In this document: positions 8,138 through 18,400 of the stretch, piece after piece
How positions within the stretch are numbered: position 1 is the stretch's first letter
Layout of the letters: each line of letters starts with the position of its first letter
Source: Paracoccus aurantiacus
GTDB taxonomy: Bacteria > Pseudomonadota > Alphaproteobacteria > Rhodobacterales > Rhodobacteraceae
Length of the DNA: 64,000 nt
Reading direction: 5' to 3'
NCBI RefSeq assembly: GCF_007993065.1
Contig: NZ_VOPL01000002.1
Span: forward strand, 372,001 to 436,000
Program-made: the position numbers and the translations under genes
Notes under the pieces: model-generated
The model's database searches: none
What the model saw: the letters and a program-made list of their open reading frames with translations, nothing else
Told to the model about the DNA's origin: nothing

Positions 8138-9040
8138 TCAAGCATCGCGCCGAGGCCGCAACAACCGCTCTGGCGGGATCACGACCATCAGCCCAGCCAA
8201 CGTGATCGCGATGATGCCGATCCAGCCCGGAACGCCGGGCAGCGTCGCGAAAAGCACGAAATCGAAGATGACCGCCCAGACGAGGCCCGTGAATTCGAAC
8301 GGGGCAAGGACGGATACCGGGGCGCGGGCCATCGACTCGGTCGCGGCGATATGGGCCAGCCCGCCCAGAAGCCCCGCGCCGATCAGTACCAGCGTCGCGT
8401 AAAGGCCAAGGCTGTTCCAGCCGAAGGGCCATGTCGCCAGACCGACGCAGGTGGTGAACAGCGCGAAATAGAAGGAAATCGTCGCCGCACTTTCGGTTCG
8501 CGTCATGGTTTTCACGTAAACCCGATAGACCGCGATCAGCGCGGCAAAACCCAGACCCGCAGCGATGCCGATCAGCGCGCCTTCGCCCGGCATGGTCAGC
8601 CCTTGCCACAGGATCGCGATGACTCCGGCAAAGCCAATAGCAACTGCCGCGGCCAGCCAAAGCGTGATCCGCTCTCGCAGGAAATACGCGGCGACCGGCA
8701 GGGACAGGACCGGGCCAAGAAAGCCCAACGCCTCGGCATAGGCGACGGGCAGATAGGCCAGCGATATGAAGGACAGCGCCATCGCCGCCGCCCCCAACGC
8801 GCCGCGCAGAAAATGCGCGCCCGGGCGGCGGGTGCGCAGTGCAGCCGGAAACTGACCGCGGATCGCCATGTAAATGCAAATCGGGATGATCGCGATCGCC
8901 GAGCGCCAGAAGATGATCTGCCCCAGCGTGGCCGTGTCGGATGCCTCGCGGATCAGCGCCGACATGGCGGTAATCAGGAACGCCGCCAGCAACCGCAACC
9001 AGACGCCGCCATTCACGCTTTCCTGTGGCGTAACATACAT
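8138..9040 (-). CDS. DMT superfamily (EamA) transporter
   Basis: 300-residue integral membrane protein with about ten hydrophobic helices arranged as two EamA repeats (ALSFISLAYLPVAYAEALGF in the first; SVLAPFEFTGLVWAVIFDF in the second). These proteins export metabolites or amino-acid derivatives; the substrate cannot be read here. Start at 9040 (MYVTPQESV) rather than 9148, because the longer form would cover the queF leader region. Divergent from queF, so queuosine-precursor handling is possible but unsupported. Confidence 0.85.
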   Translation of the reverse strand: MYVTPQESVNGGVWLRLLAAFLITAMSALIREASDTATLGQIIFWRSAIAIIPICIYMAIRGQFPAALRTRRPGAHFLRGALGAAAMALSFISLAYLPVAYAEALGFLGPVLSLPVAAYFLRERITLWLAAAVAIGFAGVIAILWQGLTMPGEGALIGIAAGLGFAALIAVYRVYVKTMTRTESAATISFYFALFTTCVGLATWPFGWNSLGLYATLVLIGAGLLGGLAHIAATESMARAPVSVLAPFEFTGLVWAVIFDFVLFATLPGVPGWIGIIAITLAGLMVVIPPERLLRPRRDA

Positions 9041-9148
9041 GCCAGCACCCTGTATCAACCCAATGAATACTATGATGTTAACGCTAACGATCCGACGCTG
9101 CAACCTTGCCGCTTTGACCCGGCCACCGCTTGCTGATATCTGCACCAC

Positions 9149-9181
9149 ACCCGGTCGCAGCCCACCCGGACAAAACAGGAG
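9149..9181 (+). promoter_or_regulatory. preQ1-I riboswitch overlapping the queF ribosome binding site
   Basis: The 33 bases directly upstream of queF contain a short P1 stem (CCGG 9151-9154 with CCGG 9166-9169), a loop beginning TCGCAG (9155-9160), a C-rich stretch, and then an A-rich tail ACAAAACA (9170-9177) running into GGAG (9178-9181). This is the order of elements in a preQ1-I aptamer. The TCGCAG loop and ACAAAACA tail match, from memory, the Thermoanaerobacter tengcongensis class I aptamer. In the pseudoknot the loop C residues pair with GG of the Shine-Dalgarno, so preQ1 would block translation of queF. Confidence 0.78.
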
Positions 9182-9186
9182 CCGAC

Positions 9187-9648
9187 ATGCCGCATTATAC
9201 AGACAACCTGACCCAGCTTGGTCAGGACACGAAACTGCCCGCCAACCCGGATGAGGCCGTGCTGGAACGCGTCCCGAACCCGCAGGCCGGAGAGGGCTAT
9301 GTCGTGCGCTTCACCCAGCCCGAATTCACCAGCCTGTGCCCGATGACCGGCCAGCCCGACTTTGCGCATCTGGTCATCGACTATGTGCCGGGCGACTGGC
9401 TGGTCGAATCCAAGTCGCTGAAGCTGTTTCTTGGCAGCTTCCGCAATCACGGTGCCTTTCACGAGGATTGCACGGTCACAATCGGCAAGCGACTGGTCGA
9501 AGTGCTCGATCCGCGCTGGCTTCGGATCGGCGGCTACTGGTATCCAAGGGGTGGCATGCCGATCGACGTGTTCTGGCAGACGGGGCCTGTGCCGGATGGC
9601 ATCTGGCTGCCCGATCAGGGCGTCGCCACCTATCGCGGGCGCGGTTAA
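9187..9648 (+). CDS. queF: NADPH-dependent 7-cyano-7-deazaguanine reductase
   Basis: 153-residue unimodular QueF (tunnelling fold) that reduces preQ0 to preQ1 in queuosine tRNA modification. The catalytic cysteine is C51 in [13 protein letters not shown] with the catalytic aspartate at D58. The QueF signature ESKSLKLF is at 74-81, and NHGAFHEDC follows. The ATG at 9187 is preceded by AGGAG and gives the family length; the open frame extends to 9130 only through the leader. Control by the adjacent preQ1-type riboswitch would be product feedback. Confidence 0.95.
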   Translation: MPHYTDNLTQLGQDTKLPANPDEAVLERVPNPQAGEGYVVRFTQPEFTSLCPMTGQPDFAHLVIDYVPGDWLVESKSLKLFLGSFRNHGAFHEDCTVTIGKRLVEVLDPRWLRIGGYWYPRGGMPIDVFWQTGPVPDGIWLPDQGVATYRGRG

Positions 9649-10478
9649 CGCCAGACGCGCAGCAGGCTCAGCACCGCGTCAGACAGATCACCCAAGCGCG
9701 CCAGCAGATGTTCGCGCGCCAGCCCGCCCGATTGCGTGGCGTCAGCCCGGTCGAGGCGGGAATACATGCGCATCAAGCGCCGGCGATGGGTGCCGGTGGC
9801 CAACTGGAACGGGTCGGCTATCAATCCGGCGAATGTCGTGGCAAGCGACGCCAGCACCGCCAGAACGACGCCGGTCAGGATAACGGCCCAGGGCGACAGC
9901 TCGACCGGGAAGGCCCAATACCACGCGCTACCCAGTCGGTCCCCCAGCCAGAAATCCCGCACGGCGGTGCCATGGGCGCGGTACTCGGCCAACGGCCCGG
10001 CAAGTGAAATGATCCCCGGCGTCGCCTGCCGGAACAGAAACAGCCCCGCCGCCAGCACCAGCAGCGAGGTGGTAATTTCGGCCACCGCGTTGCGCGTCTC
10101 GGCATGGGCGGTGATTTCGGCGCGGACGACCTGCGGATCTGCCTTGGGGCCGATGCCCTGCGCGGTCAGGTCTTCGGTCAGTTGGGTCACATCCGCCTCG
10201 ATCCGGCGTGCCACGTCAGAGGTCAGGAAGACCTGCCGCGACTTCAGCCAGTCGCCCGCCCGTTTCGCGCCCAACATCGACAGCAACCCGCCTGTCAGCC
10301 GCAAAAGCAGAAAGATCGGCGATAGCGCCACGTTCAGCGGCGCACGCAGAAGATCCCAGCCAAGCGCCTCTCGGTGCAGCGCCAAGGTGCCGCGCAGCCC
10401 GTAACGGGCGCGCACAAAGCGGTTGACCGCGGTTTCTCGCGCCATGTCGAAGCGGGCAGGGGCGGGTTGGGGCATCAT
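9645..10478 (-). CDS. Conserved membrane protein of unknown function
   Basis: 277-residue protein not assigned to a characterised family. An amphipathic N-terminal part is followed by a hydrophobic segment ([19 protein letters not shown], about 55-73), a soluble stretch, and two strong membrane segments (about residues 150-165 and 205-228). The C-terminus ([16 protein letters not shown] onwards) is charged and cytoplasmic-looking. Two tandem ATG codons at 10478 and 10475 are possible starts, neither with a strong ribosome site. Converges with queF by a 4-base overlap. Confidence 0.7.
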   Translation of the reverse strand: MMPQPAPARFDMARETAVNRFVRARYGLRGTLALHREALGWDLLRAPLNVALSPIFLLLRLTGGLLSMLGAKRAGDWLKSRQVFLTSDVARRIEADVTQLTEDLTAQGIGPKADPQVVRAEITAHAETRNAVAEITTSLLVLAAGLFLFRQATPGIISLAGPLAEYRAHGTAVRDFWLGDRLGSAWYWAFPVELSPWAVILTGVVLAVLASLATTFAGLIADPFQLATGTHRRRLMRMYSRLDRADATQSGGLAREHLLARLGDLSDAVLSLLRVWR

Positions 10479-10616
10479 TCATGTCCGCAGGGGCGTGTTC
10501 TTTGCAGATAGGTGCTGCGCGCGGCCCGGCAAGTGCCAAGTCCGCTTGCAGCCCCGGCCTGCGCTTTTTATATAGCGCAGCATGTTCAGAACGGGCCGGA
10601 TCATACGAATTATCCG

Positions 10617-10647
10617 CCCGGCGGCGTAGGGGTTCCTCGCCGCCGGG
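10617..10647 (+). promoter_or_regulatory. Strong hairpin in the ileS leader
   Basis: A perfect 10-bp GC stem (10617-10626 with 10638-10647) with an 11-base loop lies 39 bases before the ileS start. It has no full U tract after it (only ATTT), so it is not a clear terminator. It could be an attenuator-like element or an mRNA stabiliser. No T-box features (specifier loop, NCCA-binding bulge) are visible. Confidence 0.4.
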
Positions 10648-10686
10648 ATTTCGCATGCCTGATCTACCCCTGAAGGATTCCCGCCG

Positions 10687-13587
10687 ATGAGCGATACCCC
10701 CGACTACCGCGACACCGTTTTCCTGCCCGAAACCGACTTTCCCATGCGCGCCGGCCTTCCGCAGCGCGAACCGGAATGGCTGGACCGCTGGGCGCGGCTG
10801 AACATCTATGACACGCTGCGTGCCAAGGGCGAGGGGCGGAAGCCCTTCATCCTGCATGACGGCCCCCCCTATGCGAACGGCAACCTGCATATCGGCCACG
10901 CGCTGAACAAGGTGCTGAAGGATTTCATCACCCGGTCCCAGCAGATGATGGGCCGCGATGCGCGCTATGTCCCCGGCTGGGATTGCCACGGCCTGCCGAT
11001 CGAATGGAAGATCGAGGAGCAGTATCGCCAGAAGGGTCTGGATAAGGACACCGTCGATACGGTCGAGTTCCGTCAGGAGTGCCGCCGCTTCGCGGATCAA
11101 TGGGTCGATATCCAGCGCGAGGAGTTCAAGCGTCTGGGCGTCACCGGCAAATGGGACGACCCCTATCTGACCATGAACTATCACGCCGAGGCGGTCATCG
11201 CCGAGGAGTTCATGAAGCTGCTGATGAACGGCTCGCTGTATCAGGGGTCCAAGCCCGTGATGTGGTCGCCCGTCGAAAAGACGGCCTTGGCCGAGGCAGA
11301 GGTCGAATATCACGACCATACCAGCCACACGATCTGGGTGCGGTTCTCGCCTACGGGCGGCGAGTTGGACGGTGCATCCGTGGTCATCTGGACAACGACG
11401 CCCTGGACCATTCCGCAGAACCGCGCTGTCTCGTTCAACCCTGACATCGCCTATGGGCTGTATGAGGTCATGGAAGTTGCCGAAAACTCGACCGCGCAAC
11501 CGGGCGAGAAGCTGGTGCTGGCCGATGCCCTTGCCGAAGGTGTCATGCAGTCGGCCAAGGTCGAAAGCCACAAACGCCTGCGCGATGTGTCACCGGACGA
11601 ACTGCAGGGCCTGACGCTTGCCCACCCCTATCGCGGGGTCGAGGGCGGCAATGGCGAATGGGATTACGATGTTCCGCTGCTTGGCGCCGATTTCGTTACC
11701 GACGACGCCGGAACCGGTTTTGTGCATAACGCACCCAGCCACGGCGACGACGACTATCAGCTTGGCCTGAAGCATGGCCTGCCGATGACCTATAACGTCG
11801 AACCGGACGGCAGCTATCGCGCTGATCTGCCGCTTTTCGGTGGCCAGTTCATCATCCAGCAGGACGGCAAGGATGGTGGCGCGAATGTCGAAAACATCAA
11901 GCAACTGGCTTATGCCGGAAAGCTGCTGGCCAAGGGCAAGATCAAGCACAGCTATCCGCATAGCTGGCGCTCCAAAGCGCCGCTGATCTATCGCAATACG
12001 CCGCAATGGTTTGCTGCCATCGACAAGGATCTTGACGATGGGATGGACGAATATGGCAAGACCATCCGTCAGCGGGCGCTGACCAGCATCGACGATCTGG
12101 TGAAATGGACCCCGAAGACCGGGCGCAACCGTATCTTCAGCATGGTGGAAAACCGCCCCGACTGGGTGCTGTCGCGTCAACGCGCTTGGGGCGTGCCGCT
12201 GACGACCTTCGTGAAGAAGGGCGCGAAGCCGACCGATGATGACTTCCTGCTGCGCGATCCGCAGGTCAATAAGCGCATCGTCGAGGCGTTTGAGGCCGAA
12301 GGCGCGGATGTCTGGTATCGCGACGGCTTCAAGCAGCAGATGTTGGACGGCATCATCAACCCGGACGATTACGAACAGGTCATGGACGTGCTTGATGTGT
12401 GGTTCGACTCTGGCTCGACCCATGCTTTCGTGATCCGTGACCGGGCGGATGGCAGCCCCGACGGGATCGCCGATCTGTATCTGGAAGGCACCGACCAGCA
12501 TCGCGGCTGGTTCCATTCTTCGCTGCTGCAGGCTTCTGCGACCAAGGGACGCGCGCCTTATCGCGGCGTGCTGACGCATGGCTTTACGCTGGACGAAAAG
12601 GGCATGAAAATGTCCAAATCGCTTGGCAATACCATCGTGCCTGCCGAGGTCATCAAGCAATACGGCGCGGATATCCTGCGGCTCTGGGTGGCGCAGGTGG
12701 ACTATACCGCCGATCAGCGCATCGGGCCGGAAATCCTGAAGGGCACCGCAGACAGCTATCGCCGGCTGCGCAATACGCTGCGCTTCATGCTGGGGAATCT
12801 GTCCGGGTTCAGCGACGCAGAAAAGGTCGCGCCCGAGGATATGCCGGAACTGGAGCAATGGGTGCTTCACCGCCTTGCGCAACTGGATCACAAGGTCCGG
12901 CAGGGCTATGACGCCTATGATTTCCAAGGCGTGTTCCAGGCTCTGTTCCAGTTCGCGACGGTGGACCTGTCGTCCTTCTATTTCGACATCCGCAAGGATG
13001 CGCTGTATTGCGACGGGCCGGACAGCATCCGCCGCCGGTCCGCGCGGACGGTGCTGGACCTGCTGTTCCACCGCCTTGTCACATGGCTCGCCCCGATCCT
13101 GCCTTTCACGATTGAGGATGTCTGGCTGTCGCGCTTCCCGTCTGACGACGACAGCGTGCATCTGCACGACTTCCCCGAAACGCCTGCGGATTGGCTGAAC
13201 GAGCCGCTGGCCCTGAAATGGGACGGCGTGCGCCGTGCGCGGCGCGCGGTGACCGCAGCGCTGGAGGTCAAGCGCGCCGACAAGACCATCGGTGCCAGTC
13301 TGGAGGCCGCGCCGATCGTTCATGTCCGGGACGACACGATGCTGAAGGCGCTGAAATCGGTGAATTTCGCCGATATCTGCATCACCTCGGACCTGTCGCT
13401 GACCGCCGACCCGATACCGGCAGAGGCGTTCCGCATGCCCGATATCGAGGGTGTTGGCGTCGTGTTCGAGCTGGCCGAGGGCCAGAAATGCGAACGCTGC
13501 TGGAAGATCCTGCCCGATGTCGGCACGCATAGCCATCCGGGGACCTGCGCCCGCTGTGATGCGGTTCTGACCGAAGCGGGCCTCTGA
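10687..13587 (+). CDS. ileS: Isoleucyl-tRNA synthetase
   Basis: 966-residue class I aminoacyl-tRNA synthetase charging tRNA-Ile. The HIGH motif is at 68-71 (GNLHIGHALNK) and KMSKS at 641-645. The large editing (CP1) domain lies between them (VVIWTTTPWTIPQNRA is its threonine-rich site). The C-terminus keeps the zinc-binding cysteines (CERCWKI and CARC), which marks the bacterial type. Length is normal for alphaproteobacteria. Confidence 0.97.
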   Translation: MSDTPDYRDTVFLPETDFPMRAGLPQREPEWLDRWARLNIYDTLRAKGEGRKPFILHDGPPYANGNLHIGHALNKVLKDFITRSQQMMGRDARYVPGWDCHGLPIEWKIEEQYRQKGLDKDTVDTVEFRQECRRFADQWVDIQREEFKRLGVTGKWDDPYLTMNYHAEAVIAEEFMKLLMNGSLYQGSKPVMWSPVEKTALAEAEVEYHDHTSHTIWVRFSPTGGELDGASVVIWTTTPWTIPQNRAVSFNPDIAYGLYEVMEVAENSTAQPGEKLVLADALAEGVMQSAKVESHKRLRDVSPDELQGLTLAHPYRGVEGGNGEWDYDVPLLGADFVTDDAGTGFVHNAPSHGDDDYQLGLKHGLPMTYNVEPDGSYRADLPLFGGQFIIQQDGKDGGANVENIKQLAYAGKLLAKGKIKHSYPHSWRSKAPLIYRNTPQWFAAIDKDLDDGMDEYGKTIRQRALTSIDDLVKWTPKTGRNRIFSMVENRPDWVLSRQRAWGVPLTTFVKKGAKPTDDDFLLRDPQVNKRIVEAFEAEGADVWYRDGFKQQMLDGIINPDDYEQVMDVLDVWFDSGSTHAFVIRDRADGSPDGIADLYLEGTDQHRGWFHSSLLQASATKGRAPYRGVLTHGFTLDEKGMKMSKSLGNTIVPAEVIKQYGADILRLWVAQVDYTADQRIGPEILKGTADSYRRLRNTLRFMLGNLSGFSDAEKVAPEDMPELEQWVLHRLAQLDHKVRQGYDAYDFQGVFQALFQFATVDLSSFYFDIRKDALYCDGPDSIRRRSARTVLDLLFHRLVTWLAPILPFTIEDVWLSRFPSDDDSVHLHDFPETPADWLNEPLALKWDGVRRARRAVTAALEVKRADKTIGASLEAAPIVHVRDDTMLKALKSVNFADICITSDLSLTADPIPAEAFRMPDIEGVGVVFELAEGQKCERCWKILPDVGTHSHPGTCARCDAVLTEAGL

Positions 13588-13606
13588 TCCCGCCGGTCAT
13601 TGTGTT

Positions 13607-13639
13607 GGTCGCCGCGTCCCTGACAAGGGCGCGGCGACC
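13607..13639. terminator. Hairpin between convergent ileS and glycosyltransferase-like genes
   Basis: A perfect 10-bp stem (GGTCGCCGCG with its complement, 13607-13616 and 13630-13639) can be extended by CCC/GGG inside the loop. No U tract is present on either strand. Its position between two converging stop codons suggests a bidirectional termination or 3'-end stabilising structure. Confidence 0.55.
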
Positions 13640-13654
13640 GTCAGCAGCCTGCGA

Positions 13655-14914
13655 TTACAGCAACCACCAGCCCAAGCGCTTGATCTGCTTGCGCAAGCCC
13701 TGTTCGCGCAGGGGCAACCGTTCACGGTCAATGGCCGGGCGCAGTGCGTTGCGACCGTTACCCTCGTAAATCAGGCGCGCCGCAGGCTCCCATCCCTGCA
13801 GCAACGCTTTGATGTCGGGGGCTTCGGCGGCGCTTTCCAATGCGTCGACGGCGATCTCGCTTTCCCGAGCGTATAGCAGCGGCAGGTTGCGCCAGTGGCA
13901 TGTCGCGAAACCATCCAGCCCGGCAAGCTCCGGACCGGGGCGGCCCCCCCCCAGGCTGTGGATCACAAGCGGCAGCACGATCTGGTCAAGCCACGGGAAC
14001 AGTTCCTGAGAGGCGAGCGCGTCGCCGGGATCGTCCCGGATCGCAAGGGCCCAGTCGAGATAGCGCTGTCCGAAAATCTTCGGGTCTGAACCGAAGAACC
14101 AGCCTGCGTTGAAATACAGATACCGTTCCCAATGTTCGTCGGGCTGGTCGCGGTCCAGCGAGGTGGCGAAATCCAGGCCGAAGCGCCGGTAAAGCGCCTC
14201 CCATATGTCCGCATAGCCTGGCCCGTAAAGCGGCGGCTTCGGCCACGTGCCTTCGCGCCGCATCGAGGCGGAAGGACGGCTGAAATCAAACCCGACCCGG
14301 TCGATTGGGCCAGTAATCAGCGTATCGCTGTCAAGGAACACGAAGTTCTCGCCTGCCGGCAGAAGGCTTAGCGCTTCGATCTTGTTGCCATGCGGGTAGG
14401 CCGCGCCGAAATGACGCGCTGTGAAGGGCGTGAACTCGGCCCCGCGCGCCTCAAGCGCATCGCGCACCTGCGGCGAGATCGAGGTGGCCGTGTTTGCCCA
14501 TGCGGCCTCTGGCCTCGGTTCGGCAACGATCAGGCGACCGGGCCAGTCAGGGGCATTCCGACGGAGGGATTCTGCAAACAGAAGCGCCTCATATTCCAGC
14601 CTGCCTGACTGCGCGACTACAAGGATATTGAATGGCGCGGCGGGCTTATTGTTCGTAATGTCTGCGATTTGTCGTTTTCGGCCGGTTTTCGCCGATTGCG
14701 GCAGCGCAGCACGCGGTTTGGGATTGGATTCGACCTTGTCAGGCGTTTTCGTAAGCGATTTTTTGCCGATTCCTGCCGGTTTTGAAGGCTCTGCGGCGGC
14801 CAGACGCGCTGCCGCTTTCGCTTCACGTCGGGCGCGATTTGCAGCATTCTTCGCGCGGCGGGCGATTTTTTCAGCCTCGGTCAATCTGGGCTTGCCTGTA
14901 TCGTCTTTCGTCAT
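13655..14914 (-). CDS. Putative glycosyltransferase (GT-A-like fold)
   Basis: 419-residue protein. The first ~90 residues are a basic, alanine-rich, probably disordered region (ANRARREAKAAARLAAAEP). The remainder resembles nucleotide-sugar transferases: the start strand FNILVVAQSGRLEYEALLFA and a DxD-type metal site FLDSDTLITGP in the middle. RYLYFNAGWFFGSDP and WLDQIVLPLV follow, as expected for acceptor-side elements. Donor and acceptor are unknown. The basic N-terminal extension is unusual for this fold. Confidence 0.65.
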   Translation of the reverse strand: MTKDDTGKPRLTEAEKIARRAKNAANRARREAKAAARLAAAEPSKPAGIGKKSLTKTPDKVESNPKPRAALPQSAKTGRKRQIADITNNKPAAPFNILVVAQSGRLEYEALLFAESLRRNAPDWPGRLIVAEPRPEAAWANTATSISPQVRDALEARGAEFTPFTARHFGAAYPHGNKIEALSLLPAGENFVFLDSDTLITGPIDRVGFDFSRPSASMRREGTWPKPPLYGPGYADIWEALYRRFGLDFATSLDRDQPDEHWERYLYFNAGWFFGSDPKIFGQRYLDWALAIRDDPGDALASQELFPWLDQIVLPLVIHSLGGGRPGPELAGLDGFATCHWRNLPLLYARESEIAVDALESAAEAPDIKALLQGWEPAARLIYEGNGRNALRPAIDRERLPLREQGLRKQIKRLGWWLL

Positions 14915-15404
14915 GGCATTTCCCGCCCGCTCTGCTTCGGCAGGTCTACAAAGTTTACGCAGGTAGAAAAACCGCCAAAACGCCGATGGACTTCTGCGGG
15001 TTCAGTCGTTGATCGCCGCAGAGATGGCGTAACGGTCGATCAGTGCGGTGTCGATGCGGGGCGTTGATACGCGTCCGCTTTGCACCTCATCAGAAAATCT
15101 TGCTGCCTGTTTCGCATTCCGGACGATCACCCACAGCAGACCGGACCTGAGGAATCGATGCGACGACTGCCGCGATAGTTCGCGCCAGTGCCCGAGTTCT
15201 GCACGTATGGCGAGGCGCAAGGTGAATGCGCCTTATTCCGCCTCCGGTAGCATCAGATAATGCGGCCGATTATGAGATTAAGCGCTCTCCCGGCAATATT
15301 CATTGGAACGAATCGCGCAATTTCAGTATCCTGTAAATTCCAAGGCTATTTTATGCAGTTTCATGTTTCTATTTCCCTAGGGTCTTGTAAGGGAGTGTTT
15401 TTTC
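14915..15404. other. Intergenic region upstream of the giant oxidase operon
   Basis: 490 bases with no well-supported gene. A 72-codon minus-strand frame (15002-15220, TTG start) exists but resembles nothing I know and has a poor ribosome site. The right part (about 15270-15400) is clearly more AT-rich than its surroundings, as expected for a promoter and 5' leader. Confidence 0.6.
15303..15332 (+). promoter_or_regulatory. Possible promoter of the multicopper oxidase operon
   Basis: TTGGAA (15303-15308) and TATCCT (15327-15332) are spaced 18 bases apart in an AT-rich stretch about 70 bases before the oxidase start. The match to a housekeeping promoter is only moderate. A clear ribosome site AAGGGAG lies just before the ATG at 15405. 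Confidence 0.3.
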
Positions 15405-18400
15405 ATGGTCTTCCCCTTTGGTCACGCGACGCGCGCATTTTTTGTTGCTGGTATTCTGGCGGCTGGCGCCGCCGCTGCACCCGCTTATTCGCTGAACGCG
15501 GACGCAGAGGCGAATTCAGGGCAGGCCGCTGCAGATAATGACGATGGAAGTCGCTTCTGCAGTGATATTCTCGATAAGGGAATCCTGCGCGAAAATGGTG
15601 GACGGATCGTTTGCGCTGATATTGTCGCGCTGGATCAGACACTGGTTTATAACCGCTTCGGCTCTTTCAATCCCTATGGAATGATATTCTCGCTTTCGCG
15701 CGAAGTCGTCCCGCTGAACGGGGCTGTGCCCGTTGGCGTCGATCCGCAGTGCGAAAACGATACGGATAGCCAGTCCTTCGCGCAGGCAGACATGCCGGGC
15801 GCAGGCGATGCGCGGTTGCGCGACTGCAAACGGCCGCGCCCGCTGGTTCTGCGCGCCAATGTCGGCGATACGCTGGTGCTGCGCGTCACCAACCTGCTTC
15901 AGCCGATGCCGGGACCGGATTTCTCGGCCGGGATGTGCGCCGGGGCGGCGACCGGCGATCGTCAGCGCGAGGCCGTGCGCGCCGAACTGTCGCGCGGCAG
16001 CGCCGACCGCGCCGATCATGGAGAGGTCACGTGCGACGAAGATGCGCTGTCCACGGCCTCGCAGCCTGATGGCAACTGGCCCCGGACGCGCAATCTCAGC
16101 TTTGTGGTTCAGGGTATGCTGCCGCTGCCGGTCGATGGAAAGGTGTCAGGCGCATGCCTTGGCACCGATGCCGTTCCGCCGGGCGAGACGTTCGAATGCC
16201 ATTATCTGGTCGGACAGGAGGGAACGCATTTCTTCGCCTCCAACGCCGCACCATCAGGGGGCGAGGGCGATGGCGGGTCGGTCACCCACGGGCTTTTCGG
16301 TGCACTCCTGGCAGAGCGACCGGGGACACGGTGGTATCGCAGTCAGGTTTCGCCCCGCACGCTGGATCAGGCCTGGCAGCGCGGCAATCCCCCCGCCGAC
16401 GCACCCCGCCACGCGCGGATGACAAGGCTGGACTATGAAGCGACCGATCCTGCGACGAATGTTCCATACCTGAACATGGCGCAGGCGCTTGATGTGCCGC
16501 AGGCTGACTTCGCCGATGCGGAGGCGGTGGAGCTTGTTCACGGCGACCTGAATGCAATCGTGTTCTGCGATGAAACCATGGGCGTGGCGCATGTTCGTCA
16601 GTCTGACGGGCCCCTTGGCTGCGCGGTGCCAACCGCCGAGGCGCTTGGTGACGCCGGGGCACCGGCGGCGCAGCAGCCAACGCAGGAGCCTGACACGCGC
16701 GCATTCCGCGAGTTTTCTGTTTTCTTCCACGACGAGCTGAAGACCTTCTATACCCGCAACTTCGCCGAGCTGGGCAGCTTCGGGCAGCTTGCAGGCGTGC
16801 GGGACGGTTTCGCGATCAACTACGGCGCGTCCGGCATGGGAACATTGCTGCTGGCCAACCGAAAGGGGATCGGGCCAGCCGCGTCCTGCATGGAATGCCT
16901 TTACGAGGAGTTTTTCCTGACCTCATGGGCGAATGGCGATCCGGCCCTGCTGGAGGTATTCGACGCCGATCCATCGAACGTTCATCATTCTTACCTGAAC
17001 GATCCGGTGGTGTTCCGGAACTTTCACGCCGGACCGAAGGAAACGCATGTCTTCCACCTTCATGCGCATCAATGGTTCTCGGGCAATGATCCGGGGCGGG
17101 GCAGCTATCTGGACAGCCAGACCGTCGGCCCCGCGCAGGGTTTCACCCATAACATCTATCACGGTGGGCGCGACGGTCGGCCCGGCAAATGGGCCGCGGG
17201 CGGTTCCGGCAACCGAAATCGCACGGTCGGGGATTCGATCTTCCATTGCCACCTCTATCCGCATTTCGCGCAGGGGATGTGGGCTTTGTGGCGTGTTCAC
17301 GACGTGCTGGAGGACGGGACCCGCAAGCTGCCAGACGGGCAGGCGCAGCCGGGCCTTTCGACCTATATCCGCAACCCGGATGAGGCGAAGATGATCCGTC
17401 AGGGCAGCGTGGACCCTGAAACCGGCAGGTGGAGCGATGCCGAGGGGACGCCGATCCCGGCCCTTGTTCCGCTGCCGGGCGAGCCGGTGCCGCCGCTGCC
17501 CAGCTATGCCCCGAACCCCGATGACAGCGCCGATCTGCGTCTTCGCGCGCCCAAGGACCTGCCGGGGCGCTTCGGTGCGCGGCGTCAGGCGCGCATGGCG
17601 GCGGATGCGATGCCGGAAAAGCTATTTCGGACGCAAATGAATGTGCCGGCAGATAGCGCCGCGCAAGAACCGTCGCCTGTAACATCGGCAGCGCCGGATG
17701 TGGGGATGCAAGCGCAAACCGCAGCGCCTTCTGCTGATGTCATGCCTGACGATGCCGGGGCCGACGCGCGGATGTCCGCGATGCCGGGATACCCGTTCTA
17801 TATCGCGGGCAAATCCGGCCACCGGCCGCCGCAGGCACCCTTGGACATCGCGAAGGCACCGGATGGCCAGCTTCTGTCCGGCGGGCTTGGCCGCCATGTC
17901 GTGACAGAGGCGGAGCGCACAGCAGGGGTCAATCTGCCGAAGGACGCGGCTGACGCCGATAAATCGCTTTCAGACGGGCTTTCGGCAGACCGCGACACCC
18001 GTGATGCCGATGCCGAACTGAAGCTGGAACGCCTGCGCGCGCAGATCCTCGCCAAGGCAGTGGCGATGGGCGATATGACCGCGCATCTTCACCATGCCGA
18101 AATCCTGACCCTGCCCCCGGAGGGCACTGAGCTGGAAAAGGCGGCGATGGCTTTTCACCATAACGGCGCGGGGCTTGGTATGACCAATCCGGACGGCACC
18201 GGCGCGGCGTTCTCGGATGGCGGCTATCAGTTGCACACGGCCCCTGTGCCGGGTGCGAGCGCTGCGCCACTGGAAACCGGGCGCTACGAGGTTAATGCCT
18301 CGCCAGCGCGTCCCGGCGCGCCCTTCGCCGACCCTTGCGGGGTCGCGCCTGATGCAGACCGCCCCGCCGGCATCGACCCGCTGACCGAGGGCGGCGATTT

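Noticed and set aside
10479..10686. T-box riboswitch before ileS
   Set aside because: No specifier loop or antiterminator; T-boxes are not expected in this lineage. Only a simple hairpin is present.
11590..13536. 648-codon minus-strand open frame
   Set aside because: Antisense to ileS, which is certain; composition is Arg/His/Gln-rich as in shadow frames.
15002..15220. Small minus-strand frame of 72 codons
   Set aside because: TTG start, poor ribosome site, no family likeness; kept only as a note in the intergenic entry.
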